Shown here one piece after another: positions 42,704-51,424 of a stretch of DNA of 59,238 nt (positions are counted from its first letter, which is position 1; each line of letters starts with the position of its first letter). The stretch lies in the NCBI GenBank assembly GCA_944393465.1, contig CALYAG010000010.1, forward strand, positions 1 through 59,238, given 5' to 3'. The notes beneath the pieces are model-generated. The model searched no databases, was not told the DNA's origin, and saw only the letters and a program-made list of their open reading frames with translations. The stretch is from an uncultured Clostridia bacterium (lineage in GTDB: Bacteria; Bacillota; Clostridia; TANB77; CAG-508). The position numbers and the translations under genes are program-made.

Positions 42704-44269
42704 ATGAAAAATAATAATGTTTTTAAATATATATTTATAGTTTTCATAATTGCCTTAATTATTGGAACGGTGTATGTTTTGTACAATCAAAAAGTTCAAA
42801 GTAATGAAATAGAAGAAGAAAATACTACTAAAGAAGCTACCATAGAAATGTTAGATAGCTTAACAATGGGGCTTTGTAATTATGATACTATGAACCCACT
42901 TTTAACAAATAATAAAGAAATAATTAACATAGATAAGATTATATTTGAACCATTGTTTAACATAACTGCAGACTATAAACTAGAAAATTGCTTAGCAACT
43001 TCTTGCACAAAAAAGGATGATACAACTTATGAGATAAAATTAGACAGCTCAGTAAAATGGCAAGATGGTAGTAGTTTAATTGCAAGAGATGTTAGTTTTA
43101 CAATAGACAGATTAAAAGAACGTAATACTGTGTACTCAGCAAATGTGGCAGACATAGCAAGTGTAGAAACACCGGATACCGAAACGGTAATTATACACTT
43201 ATCAAAACCAGTACCATTTTTTGAATATAATTTAACATTTCCTATACTTTCGAGTATGTATTATGTTAATGAAAATTTTGAAACAACAAACAAAATTCCA
43301 ATAGGAACGGGAATGTACAAAATAGCTAGTATAGATGATAACACCATTTTGCTTACTCGAAATGATAGATGGAGATATATTAAAGAAAAAACACCAAAAG
43401 CTCAATCTATATCTATAAAAAGATATGGAACAATGGGAGAAATATACAACAGCTTTAAACTAGGAAATATTGATATAATTAATACTTCTGTAAAAAACTA
43501 TACAGATTATGTTGGAACAATGGGCTACAACAAAAAAGAATACAAAGGCAGAAATTATGATTACCTTAGCTTAAATTGTAGCGATACTATTTTGCAAGAT
43601 AAAGCAGTAAGACAAGCCATTAATTATGCTATAGATAAAAATACATTAGTTTCAACAGTTTTTTCAAACAATTATTATGTAGCAAATTCTCCACTAGATT
43701 ATGGTAGTTATTTGTATAATGGCGCTGGTGAAATAGGGTACAATCAAGATCAAGCAAGAACAATATTAGAGCAAGCTGGCTGGACATATCAAAGTGGCAA
43801 GTGGCAAAAGAGTATTAGCGGACATGTAAGAAGACTTACTTTATCTTTGATAGTAACAGAAGATAACACAGACAGAGTAAATGCAGCAAACGAAATAAAA
43901 AGGCAACTTGAAGCAATTGGTATAACTGTTAATGTTACTAAAGTTTCAAATGATAAATATTATGAATACTTAAATAATAAAAATTATCAAATGATTTTAA
44001 CAGGTGTTACAAATTCTGTAAATCCAGATTTAACTTATTTTTATGGAGATGGAAACTTAGCAAATTATAATAATAGTGATGTAAAATCTAAATTAAATTC
44101 TCTTGATAATTTTGCAGATATACAAAAGACAGTAAATGATGAGGTTCCATACATTGGCTTATACAGAAACAAAAATACATTAATATTAAATGCAAATGTT
44201 GGAGGAAATTTCTCACCAAATAGCTACAATGTTTATTATAATTTTAATGAATGGTTTAGGCAAAAATAG
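42704..44269 (+). CDS. Family 5 extracellular solute-binding protein, orphan
   Basis: A 521-residue peptide/oligopeptide-type binding protein. An N-terminal hydrophobic segment (about 6-27) has no lipobox Cys and probably stays as a membrane anchor. SBP_bac_5 features include FEPLFNITADYKLENCLATS (about 85-104), the WQDGSSLIARDVSFTIDRLK block (about 124-143), and RQAINYAIDKNTLV (about 304-317). No permease or ATPase gene is nearby, so its transporter must be elsewhere or it acts otherwise. The ribosome site is TTAGGAGA. Confidence 0.85.
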   Translation: MKNNNVFKYIFIVFIIALIIGTVYVLYNQKVQSNEIEEENTTKEATIEMLDSLTMGLCNYDTMNPLLTNNKEIINIDKIIFEPLFNITADYKLENCLATSCTKKDDTTYEIKLDSSVKWQDGSSLIARDVSFTIDRLKERNTVYSANVADIASVETPDTETVIIHLSKPVPFFEYNLTFPILSSMYYVNENFETTNKIPIGTGMYKIASIDDNTILLTRNDRWRYIKEKTPKAQSISIKRYGTMGEIYNSFKLGNIDIINTSVKNYTDYVGTMGYNKKEYKGRNYDYLSLNCSDTILQDKAVRQAINYAIDKNTLVSTVFSNNYYVANSPLDYGSYLYNGAGEIGYNQDQARTILEQAGWTYQSGKWQKSISGHVRRLTLSLIVTEDNTDRVNAANEIKRQLEAIGITVNVTKVSNDKYYEYLNNKNYQMILTGVTNSVNPDLTYFYGDGNLANYNNSDVKSKLNSLDNFADIQKTVNDEVPYIGLYRNKNTLILNANVGGNFSPNSYNVYYNFNEWFRQK

Positions 44270-44351
44270 CTAATATCAATAAACTATAGAAATATACTAA
44301 GTAACCAAAGAATATAAGTAAAATAAAATCGAAAAAATGTTTGGAAAACAC

Positions 44352-44402
44352 TTGACAAATTTTTTTGGTAGTATATAATATGTGTCGTACAAACAAATGT
44401 TT
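44352..44402 (+). promoter_or_regulatory. recA promoter with possible SOS box
   Basis: TTGACA (44352-44357) and TATAAT (44374-44379) are 16 bp apart. AAACAAATGTTT (44391-44402), downstream of the start-site region, matches the AAAC-N4-GTTT form seen at lexA. Confidence 0.5.
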
Positions 44403-44417
44403 AATTAGGAGGAAATT

Positions 44418-45515
44418 ATGAGCGCAGAAAAAGTAAAAAATGAAAATACTAAAGTTAGTGAAGAAAAGCAAAAAGCACTAGAGGCAGCATTAGGACAAAT
44501 AGAAAAGCAATTTGGTAAAGGTTCTGTTATGAAACTAGGAGAATTTAAAGCAATGAATGTTGAAGCAATACCAACAGGAGCTTTAAGCTTAGATATAGCA
44601 CTAGGTATAGGAGGAATTCCAAAAGGAAGAATTATAGAAGTATATGGTCCAGAATCATCAGGAAAAACTACTCTTGCTTTACATATGATAGCAGAAGCAC
44701 AAAAACTAGGAGGAGAAGCAGCTTTTATAGATGCAGAGCATGCTTTAGACCCAGTTTATGCTAAACATTTAGGCGTAGACATAGACAATTTAATTGTATC
44801 TCAGCCAGACACAGGGGAGCAAGCACTAGAAATAGCAGAAGCTTTAGTTAGAAGTGGTGCAATTGACATAATAGTAGTTGACTCAGTTGCAGCATTAGTT
44901 CCTAAAGCAGAAATAGATGGCGATATGGGTGATGCACATGTAGGCTTGCAGGCAAGACTTATGTCACAAGCATTAAGAAAACTAGCTGGTGTTATAAATA
45001 AATCAAATAGTGTAATAGTATTTATAAACCAATTAAGAGAAAAAGTTGGAGTTATGTTTGGTAACCCAGAAACAACTCCAGGTGGTAGAGCTCTTAAATT
45101 CTATGCGTCAGTTAGATTGGACATTAGAAAAATAGAAAATATCAAACAAGATGGTGAAGTTGTTGGTAATAGAGTTAGAGTAAAAGTTGTTAAAAATAAA
45201 GTGGCTCCACCATTTAGAGAGGCAGAATTTGACATAGTATATGGCAAAGGTATATCAAAATCTGGTAACATATTAGACTTAGGTATTAACTTAGGTTTAG
45301 TAGAAAAGAGCGGTTCATGGTTTGGCTACAATGGTACAAGAATTGGTCAAGGTAGAGAAAACGCCAAAAAGTATTTAGAAGAAAATCCAGAAGTTATGAA
45401 AGAAATTGAAGAAAAAATTAGAAACAACTTTAATGAAGCATTTGAACAAAGCCTAGGCGATGAAGTTATTGATGAAGAGCAAGAAATAGAACCAACTGAT
45501 GATGAGGAAGAATAA
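44418..45515 (+). CDS. recA: Recombinase A
   Basis: Strand-exchange protein and SOS co-protease. The 365-residue product shows Walker [14 protein letters not shown] (about 77-89), the MAW motif, the conserved [20 protein letters not shown] block with loop L2, and an acidic C-terminal tail ([13 protein letters not shown]). The AGGAGGA site is 6 nt before the ATG. It is followed by a family D hairpin and recX, the usual partner. Confidence 0.98.
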   Translation: MSAEKVKNENTKVSEEKQKALEAALGQIEKQFGKGSVMKLGEFKAMNVEAIPTGALSLDIALGIGGIPKGRIIEVYGPESSGKTTLALHMIAEAQKLGGEAAFIDAEHALDPVYAKHLGVDIDNLIVSQPDTGEQALEIAEALVRSGAIDIIVVDSVAALVPKAEIDGDMGDAHVGLQARLMSQALRKLAGVINKSNSVIVFINQLREKVGVMFGNPETTPGGRALKFYASVRLDIRKIENIKQDGEVVGNRVRVKVVKNKVAPPFREAEFDIVYGKGISKSGNILDLGINLGLVEKSGSWFGYNGTRIGQGRENAKKYLEENPEVMKEIEEKIRNNFNEAFEQSLGDEVIDEEQEIEPTDDEEE

Positions 45516-45568
45516 TATTTTATTGTTTTGCAAAAAACTCGTGAGAGAATTTTTGAATTAATTTTTTA

Positions 45569-45600
45569 TTGAATAGGAAAAATCAAGTTTTCCTATTCAA
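45569..45600. repeat. Family D hairpin, copy D2
   Basis: TTGAATAGGAAAA (45569-45581) pairs with TTTTCCTATTCAA (45588-45600) around ATCAAG, nearly identical to D1. It lies between recA and recX and is followed by CAAAAAAAA, so it is not a clear terminator on the + strand. Confidence 0.6.
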
Positions 45601-45665
45601 CAAAAAAAATATTGGGTATTTTCAAAAACAATTTAAAGATATTTAAAATACGGAAAGTAGTAAAA

Positions 45666-46160
45666 ATGAAACAATTTGAGTATGTAAAAAAAGAAGATCT
45701 ATTTCCAAAAAATTATACTTTGGAAGATTTAGACTTTGCTAAAACTAAAATTTTAAAGTATATTGCTTTTAAAAAAAGAACAGAAAACGAAATTAGACTT
45801 AAGTTTAGCAAAGTAATAGAAGAAGAACTTTTAAATGATGCAATAGAAGAGCTAAAAGAAAATGGTTATATAGATGATAACAATTACATAAAAAGAGCCG
45901 TAAATGAATTTATGGCTCTTAAGAATTTATCTATAAAAGAAATTAAGTACAAACTTATGTCAAAAGGTCTTAGCAAAAATTTAATAGATGATTATATTTC
46001 AAATAATTTAGATACACTAATAGATTATGAAATACAGTCAGCAAAGAATATAGCTATTAAAAAATCTAACTTAGAAAAAGAAGATATTAAAAACTATTTA
46101 TTGAAAAAGGGATATAGAACTGAAAGTATTGAAAATGCAATGGAAGAGTGTCAAATGTGA
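45666..46160 (+). CDS. recX: Regulatory protein RecX
   Basis: Binds RecA filaments and limits their activity. The 164-residue product from ATG 45666 is made of the triple three-helix repeats of RecX (KILKYIAFKKRTENEIRLKF at about 28-47, ELKENGYIDDNNYIKRAVNE, and IKEIKYKLMSKGLSKNLIDD). The upstream open frame begins at a TTG in the D2 hairpin tail and is unlikely. The C terminus ECQM* lies inside the first unit of the 44-bp duplication, so a repeat insertion has set or changed the last codons. Confidence 0.85.
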   Translation: MKQFEYVKKEDLFPKNYTLEDLDFAKTKILKYIAFKKRTENEIRLKFSKVIEEELLNDAIEELKENGYIDDNNYIKRAVNEFMALKNLSIKEIKYKLMSKGLSKNLIDDYISNNLDTLIDYEIQSAKNIAIKKSNLEKEDIKNYLLKKGYRTESIENAMEECQM

Positions 46161-46236
46161 GGTTCTATTTGACACAGAGAAAGGATGCAAAATGTCAAAT
46201 GTGAGGTTCTATTTGACACAGAGAAAGGATGCAAAA
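46149..46236 (+). repeat. 44-bp tandem duplication of an A'-type repeat plus ribosome site
   Basis: Units 46149-46192 and 46193-46236 are identical. Each holds TGTCAAATGTGAGGTTCTAT followed by TTGACA (an A'-like unit whose ends pair) and then CAGAGAAAGGATGCAAAA with a ribosome site. The second unit's ribosome site serves scpA; the first could drive an extended start at 46185 in the same frame. Confidence 0.85.
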
Positions 46237-46997
46237 TGCAAAACGTATTTACACTAGAAATAAACAAATACAAAATTAAATTGGAAAATTTTGAAGGTCC
46301 ATTAGATTTGTTATGCCATTTAATTGATGAAAATAAAATGGATATATATGATATATCAATAAGTGAAATAACAGACCAATATATAGAATACATAAATATG
46401 GCAGAACAAATGAACCTAGAAGTAACTAGTGAATTTTTAGTAATGGCATCAAATCTTCTTTACTTAAAGTCTAAAAAGCTACTTCCTAGACAGGAAGAAG
46501 AGGAAGAAATGCTTTCAGAGGATGAACTTATTAGAAGAATTATAGAATACAAACAATACAAAGAAATAACAAACAAATTTAGAGAAATGTATAGCGCAAA
46601 TAATAAAAGAGCATTTAGACTCCCTGAGGCGATTGAAGTACCCAAAAGAACAGATTTAGAAGTTAAATTTACGGCAAAAGACATATATGATACGTACAAA
46701 AACATATTGGACAAAAATGCGAATAAAATAAACCATAATGCAAAAAATATAGAAAAAATAGCCATAGTTGAAAATTATACTGTAGGTGACTCTGTAAAAA
46801 CAATGTTTAGGGCATTAATTAAAAACAAGCATTTTGTATTTAATAAATTATTTTCATTAAAAAAATGCAAACCACAAGAAGTAGTTACAGCTTTTTCAGG
46901 ACTTTTAGAAATGTCTAGAAGAAAAAAAGTAGTAACAAAGCAAGATGAACTATTTGGAAAAATTGATGTAGACAAAAAAATGCGTAAAAGTTGCTAA
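46236..46997 (+). CDS. scpA: Segregation and condensation protein A
   Basis: The kleisin subunit of the SMC-ScpAB condensin. The 253-residue product from ATG 46236 starts MQNVFTLEINKYKIKLENFE and shows the family block GPLDLLCHLIDENKMDIYDI, LVMASNLLYLKSKKLLP and a C-terminal winged helix that binds the SMC cap. ATG 46236 has GAAAGG 7 nt upstream; an in-frame ATG at 46185 would add 17 residues made from the duplicated repeat. scpB, normally next, is absent; a repeat (A11) and a DUF2953 gene follow. Confidence 0.9.
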   Translation: MQNVFTLEINKYKIKLENFEGPLDLLCHLIDENKMDIYDISISEITDQYIEYINMAEQMNLEVTSEFLVMASNLLYLKSKKLLPRQEEEEEMLSEDELIRRIIEYKQYKEITNKFREMYSANNKRAFRLPEAIEVPKRTDLEVKFTAKDIYDTYKNILDKNANKINHNAKNIEKIAIVENYTVGDSVKTMFRALIKNKHFVFNKLFSLKKCKPQEVVTAFSGLLEMSRRKKVVTKQDELFGKIDVDKKMRKSC

Positions 46998-47006
46998 TAG
47001 CGAGGG

Positions 47007-47037
47007 GTTGTCAAATGGGAAGGTTCTAATTGACAAC
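47007..47037 (+). repeat. Family A' single copy, A11
   Basis: GTTGTCAAATGGGAAGGTTC then TAATTGACAAC: 31 bp with complementary ends. It starts 9 bp after the scpA stop. Confidence 0.8.
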
Positions 47038-47160
47038 TCTTTAGAAATATAAAAAATCAAGTATAAAGAGTAAAAAAATGGAAAAACTATTTACAAGAGA
47101 CTTAGTTTACTTCAAATAAAAAATACTTTGAGTAAACTAAAATTTACAGGAGGAGTTCTT

Positions 47161-47784
47161 GTGATAGTTTTTCTTTTTTCATTGCTAATTATTTTAGTAT
47201 TGTTTATAGCAATATTAACAACTGCAAGTATTAAAATAGTAATAAAAAATATAAAAATAGAAAATTTGGAAAATATCATAAAAATATTAAATATATTGCT
47301 TTATGAAAAAGATGATAAGTTAAAACTAAATTTTTTGGACTATTTAAGCTTTAGTGCAAAAATAAAGCTACTTGCATTTGGAAAGTTGCCAATATTATCA
47401 ATTAAATTAGACAATTATAAAATGAAAAATATAATGTTAAAACAAATAGATAAAGAAATAAAAAAACATAAGAATATAGAAGAAGACAAGAAAAAAGCTA
47501 AAGAATTATCTAAAAAAATAGTACCACTCATTAACTTGCAAAAAGGCAATTTAGAACTAGAACTAGGAACAGAGGATGCAGCTTTTACAGCAATTGCTAG
47601 TTCAATTGTAAGTATATTTATTGCAGTAGCTCTTCCATATGTAGCAGATGTAGAAAAATACAAAAACTATAATTATAAAATAACTCCAATTTATTTGAAT
47701 AAAAATGTATTTTTTTTACAATTTAGTTGCATAATAACTATAAAATTACTGCATATTTTTAAAGAAATATGCAAAGCAAGTTGA
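47161..47784 (+). CDS. DUF2953-like membrane protein (YtfI type)
   Basis: A 208-residue protein of unknown function, resembling YtfI/DUF2953. It has an N-terminal membrane helix (about 2-22) followed by a basic cytoplasmic or spore-side domain (LNFLDYLSFSAKIKLLAFGK) and a C-terminal hydrophobic part. GTG 47161 is preferred as start because AGGAGGAG (47148-47155) lies 5-6 nt before it; the TTG 33 nt upstream has no site. It is immediately before gerW/ytfJ, the same order as ytfI-ytfJ of Bacillus. A TTAGTTTACT/AGTAAACTAA hairpin lies at 47103-47139. Confidence 0.6.
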   Translation: MIVFLFSLLIILVLFIAILTTASIKIVIKNIKIENLENIIKILNILLYEKDDKLKLNFLDYLSFSAKIKLLAFGKLPILSIKLDNYKMKNIMLKQIDKEIKKHKNIEEDKKKAKELSKKIVPLINLQKGNLELELGTEDAAFTAIASSIVSIFIAVALPYVADVEKYKNYNYKITPIYLNKNVFFLQFSCIITIKLLHIFKEICKAS

Positions 47785-47867
47785 AAAATAATTACAGTAT
47801 TTGAAATACGAACTTGATGAAATTTTCAACTAATTTATTTAAAAGTTAAGAAAGGAACGTGAAAAGT

Positions 47868-48428
47868 ATGAGTGAATATCCAATTGAAGGATTAATGAAT
47901 ACTGCAATGAACAGTATTAAAGAAATGGTTGATGTAAATACAATTGTTGGAGATCCAATTCAAACATCAAATAATGTGGTAATAATACCTATATCTAAAG
48001 TAAACTTTGGATTTGCAGCAGGTGGAAGTGAATTCAATGGAAAGACAAAAGACCAAGCCAAAAAAGAGCAAGAGATGCCAAAAGAAAGATTACCATTTGG
48101 CGGAGGTTCTGGTGCAGGAGTAAGCATATCTCCAATAGCATTTATTGTTATACAAGCAAGTGGAGTTAAGCTTTTACCAGTAGAACATTCATCATCTATT
48201 GATAAATTATTAGACTTAGTACCAGATTTAGCAGACAAATTAAGTGAAATGCTTGGAAAAACAATGAATGGAATAAAACTTAATAAATTGCAAAAAGAAG
48301 CAATGAAAGACGGAAAAAATAGCGAAGTAAAAATAACAACTACACCGGCAGGAACTACAACAGAAGTAAAACAAAAACCAAGCCCGGAACCTACTTATGA
48401 TATAGAATATGATGAAACTGATATGTAA
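47868..48428 (+). CDS. gerW: GerW/YtfJ-type spore protein
   Basis: A spore-associated protein linked to germination in Bacillus (ytfJ/gerW). The product is 186 residues from ATG 47868 (after AAAGGAA). The family start YPIEGLMNTAMNSIKEMVDV is present, as are VGDPIQTSNNVVIIPISKVN and the Gly-rich GGGSGAGVSISPIAFIVIQ block. The C-terminal part is Lys/Pro-rich and variable. Its place after DUF2953 supports the call. Confidence 0.9.
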   Translation: MSEYPIEGLMNTAMNSIKEMVDVNTIVGDPIQTSNNVVIIPISKVNFGFAAGGSEFNGKTKDQAKKEQEMPKERLPFGGGSGAGVSISPIAFIVIQASGVKLLPVEHSSSIDKLLDLVPDLADKLSEMLGKTMNGIKLNKLQKEAMKDGKNSEVKITTTPAGTTTEVKQKPSPEPTYDIEYDETDM

Positions 48429-48498
48429 ATTTATTTACAAGAAAATAATTCACTTCAAACACAAAAATTGCAAATATATAAAATAATATGTATGATTC

Positions 48499-48544
48499 AA
48501 AAATCTTACTAAAGCTTAGTATTCTTTAGTAAGATTTTTGTTTT
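48499..48544 (+). terminator. gerW terminator
   Basis: AAAAATCTTACTAAA (48499-48513) pairs perfectly with TTTAGTAAGATTTTT (48525-48539), followed by GTTTTTT. Confidence 0.85.
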
Positions 48545-48682
48545 TTATATTGTAAAAAAAATAGCAAAATGGTACAATTATAGCATAAAAATAATTTAAC
48601 TTTTATAAAATAAAATTAAATATTATAGATAGTCTTAAAATTTCAAAGAAAATTAAAAAATATCAAAATCAAGGAGGCTTAT

Positions 48683-49798
48683 TTGAAAGAGTTAGAAGAT
48701 ATTTTAGGCGCAAGCAATGTTAAATACAATGAACCAATGAGCAAGCACACAAGCTTTAAAATTGGCGGAAATGCAGACATATTTATTACAGTAGATTCAC
48801 AAGAAAAACTACTTAAGGTCTTAGATTTTGCCACAAATAATAAGTTTGCAAAAGATAAACAAACATGGCAAAAGATAGATACATATAATGAAAACAAAGA
48901 AAATGCAAGTGAGCAAAGCTTGCCAATTACTATAGTTGGCAATGGTACTAATCTCATAGTAAAAGATGGAGGCATAAGAGGTTTAGTTATAAAATACATA
49001 GCAAATAATTATTTTATAGTAGACAGCAACAATGCAAATATAGAAGAAAAGGAAAGCAAAACGACAATCTTAGGGCAAAGCCAAGCAAATAAAGAAGATG
49101 AAAACTATTTTGTCACAGTTTCATCTGGTATGACAAATGCTTTACTTGCAAAAATTTTATTAGACAATAGCTTATCAGGCTTTGAATTTGCAGGAGGCAT
49201 ACCTGGAACAATTGGTGGAGCAATTTATATGAATGCAGGTGCCTATGGCTCTGAGATGAAAGATATTGTAGTTAGTACAAAATATCTTGATTTAGGTAAT
49301 TGTACTGCTAAAATAGCTATAAATAATGAAATTGCATACAAATTGGCTACAGAAAATAAGCATACATTTGAAATTAAAACAATAGCTAATAATGAACATA
49401 ATTTTGAGTATAGAAAGAGTATTTTTCAAAATATAAATTCTGTCATATTAGAAACAACATTAAAACTTCGAAAAGATAATAAAGAAGAAATAAAGGCCCG
49501 AATGCAAGAATATGCAGAAAAAAGAAAAACTACTCAACCATTAGATAAGCCAAGCGCAGGAAGTACATTTAAAAGAGGAACAGATTTTATTACTGCAAAA
49601 CTTATTGACGAATCCGGTTTAAAAGGGTATAGTATAGGGGGAGCACAAGTGTCAGAAAAACACGCAGGCTTTATATTAAACAAAGGAAATGCTACAGCAA
49701 AAGATATAATTAATTTAATAAACTATGTAAAAGAAAAAGTATATGAAAAGTTTGGAAAAACTATAGAAGAAGAAGTAAGGATAATTGGAGAAGATTAA
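48683..49798 (+). CDS. murB: UDP-N-acetylenolpyruvoylglucosamine reductase
   Basis: Reduces the enolpyruvyl group to make UDP-MurNAc. The 371-residue product starts with TTG, 5 nt after AAGGAGG. FAD-binding motifs are VGNGTNLIVKDGGIRGLVI (about 92-110) and AGGIPGTIGGAIYMNAGAYG (about 172-191); the proton-donor Ser is in AGSTFKRG (about 292). Two charged, low-complexity insertions (about 55-85 and 120-145) make it longer than the usual 300 residues. It is 14 bp upstream of yvcK, probably co-transcribed. Confidence 0.93.
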   Translation: MKELEDILGASNVKYNEPMSKHTSFKIGGNADIFITVDSQEKLLKVLDFATNNKFAKDKQTWQKIDTYNENKENASEQSLPITIVGNGTNLIVKDGGIRGLVIKYIANNYFIVDSNNANIEEKESKTTILGQSQANKEDENYFVTVSSGMTNALLAKILLDNSLSGFEFAGGIPGTIGGAIYMNAGAYGSEMKDIVVSTKYLDLGNCTAKIAINNEIAYKLATENKHTFEIKTIANNEHNFEYRKSIFQNINSVILETTLKLRKDNKEEIKARMQEYAEKRKTTQPLDKPSAGSTFKRGTDFITAKLIDESGLKGYSIGGAQVSEKHAGFILNKGNATAKDIINLINYVKEKVYEKFGKTIEEEVRIIGED

Positions 49799-49812
49799 AG
49801 AAAGGATGTATT

Positions 49813-51342
49813 ATGGGATTTTTTAAATGGTTTACTTCAAAAGCAAAAATGAAAAGATGGATGCTTTTAATATTAGTTGGAGTTGTACTGGTTGGCTATG
49901 GAATTTCAAACTTATTATATTTTAACACACTAGGTTTAACAGAAATACTTAAAATAGTTGTATCATTTGTAATAGGCTTTACTGCTATAGTTATAGGTTT
50001 TGTGTTTATGCAAAAAAGAACATTGGAACTTTTAATAGAAGAAAGCGACACTAGAAAAGAAACGCAAAATATAAACAAACTTATATTCAACAAAAAGGTA
50101 TACAATCAAGGTCCTAAGATTGTTGTAATAGGTGGAGGAAGCGGACTAAATACAGTACTTAAAGGACTTAAAAATTACACAGATAACATAACTGCAATTG
50201 TTACTGTATCAGATTATGGCAAAACTCCTACAGATTCAAGAAAGGCACTTCAAGTATTACCTTTAAATGATATTAAAGAGAGTTTGATTGCACTTTCATA
50301 TAATGAACAAGAAATGGAAAATTTGCTAGATACTAAATTTACATCAGGTCAGCTTAAAAATTTAAGCTTTGGAGATATTTACTTTTTAGCAATGAATAAT
50401 GTTCATAAAGATTTTACCAAATCTATAGAAAGCTCAAGAGAAGTGCTTAACATAACTGGTAAAGTTTTACCAGTTACATTAGAAGAAATAAAAATTTGTG
50501 CAGAGCTAGATGATGGAACAGTTATAGAAAACAGAGATAAAATACCTGAATACGTAAGTGAACACGCTAGCAAAATAAATAGAATATTTATTAGACCCAC
50601 AAACTGCAGTCCAGCGCCAGGTGTTATAGATGCTATAAAAGAGGCAGATGCAATTGTTATAGGACCTGGAAGTCTTTATACAAACGTTATACCAAATCTT
50701 TTGGTAAAAGGCATAGCAAAAGCAATTCGTGAAAGCGATGCAATGAAAATATATGTAAGTAACATAATGACAGAACTTGGACAAACTGACGAATACACTC
50801 TATCAGACCATATTAAAGCTATAAATGATTATGTAGGAACAGGAATTATAGATTATTGTATATATGACACGGGCGAAATAGTGCCAGAATTCATTAAAAA
50901 ATACAATCTAAAAGGCTCTGACATAGTAATGCCAGATACCAATAAGGCAAAAGAGCTTGGAGTAAGACTTGTTCAAAGAAACTTATCTAAAGTAGAAGGA
51001 GATTCAATAAGACACGACCCGGATGTTATAGCTTCTACAATTATACAATTAATATGTGATGAACTTAAATTTGAAGATATGCAAAATGAAAGTCAGTACA
51101 TGCTTTTAAACTCTAGACTAAAAGAGTCAAAAAGAGAAATTAAAAAACGTGAAAAAAAGGATAAAAAATTTCAAAAATCAGGAAGAAAACCTTTTGAAAG
51201 AAGAGACAGTTCAGTAAAAAGTAAATTCAATACAAAGTATAAAGATAGAATAGAATCAATTAAAGATAGTGATAAAAAAGTAAAAGTCAGAAGAAAAATG
51301 ATGGAAGTAAACGAAAAACGTAAGAGAGAAGAAAAACAATAA
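49813..51342 (+). CDS. yvcK: YvcK-type gluconeogenesis factor with membrane anchor
   Basis: A CofD-like nucleotide-sugar-binding protein needed for growth on gluconeogenic carbon and for wall control. The 509-residue product has two N-terminal membrane helices (about 16-36 and 44-66), then the YvcK core: KIVVIGGGSGLNTVLKGLKN (about 100-119), VSDYGKTPTDSRK, and VIGPGSLYTNVIPNLLVKGI. A long Lys/Arg-rich tail (about 430-509) ends the protein. Its location next to murB fits a link with wall synthesis. Normal partners rapZ and whiA are not here. Confidence 0.88.
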   Translation: MGFFKWFTSKAKMKRWMLLILVGVVLVGYGISNLLYFNTLGLTEILKIVVSFVIGFTAIVIGFVFMQKRTLELLIEESDTRKETQNINKLIFNKKVYNQGPKIVVIGGGSGLNTVLKGLKNYTDNITAIVTVSDYGKTPTDSRKALQVLPLNDIKESLIALSYNEQEMENLLDTKFTSGQLKNLSFGDIYFLAMNNVHKDFTKSIESSREVLNITGKVLPVTLEEIKICAELDDGTVIENRDKIPEYVSEHASKINRIFIRPTNCSPAPGVIDAIKEADAIVIGPGSLYTNVIPNLLVKGIAKAIRESDAMKIYVSNIMTELGQTDEYTLSDHIKAINDYVGTGIIDYCIYDTGEIVPEFIKKYNLKGSDIVMPDTNKAKELGVRLVQRNLSKVEGDSIRHDPDVIASTIIQLICDELKFEDMQNESQYMLLNSRLKESKREIKKREKKDKKFQKSGRKPFERRDSSVKSKFNTKYKDRIESIKDSDKKVKVRRKMMEVNEKRKREEKQ

Positions 51343-51424
51343 ACTAAAAACAAGTCACAAGATGAAATTATGCAAAATTATAGGAGACAAGACCTATATA
51401 ATTTAAGCAAATGGAGGAAAACAA

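Noticed and set aside
47078..47119. 13-codon leader peptide (MEKLFTRDLVYFK) before a hairpin, as an attenuator
   Set aside because: The ribosome site is weak, no codon is enriched, and the hairpin has no T run; no regulatory logic is visible.
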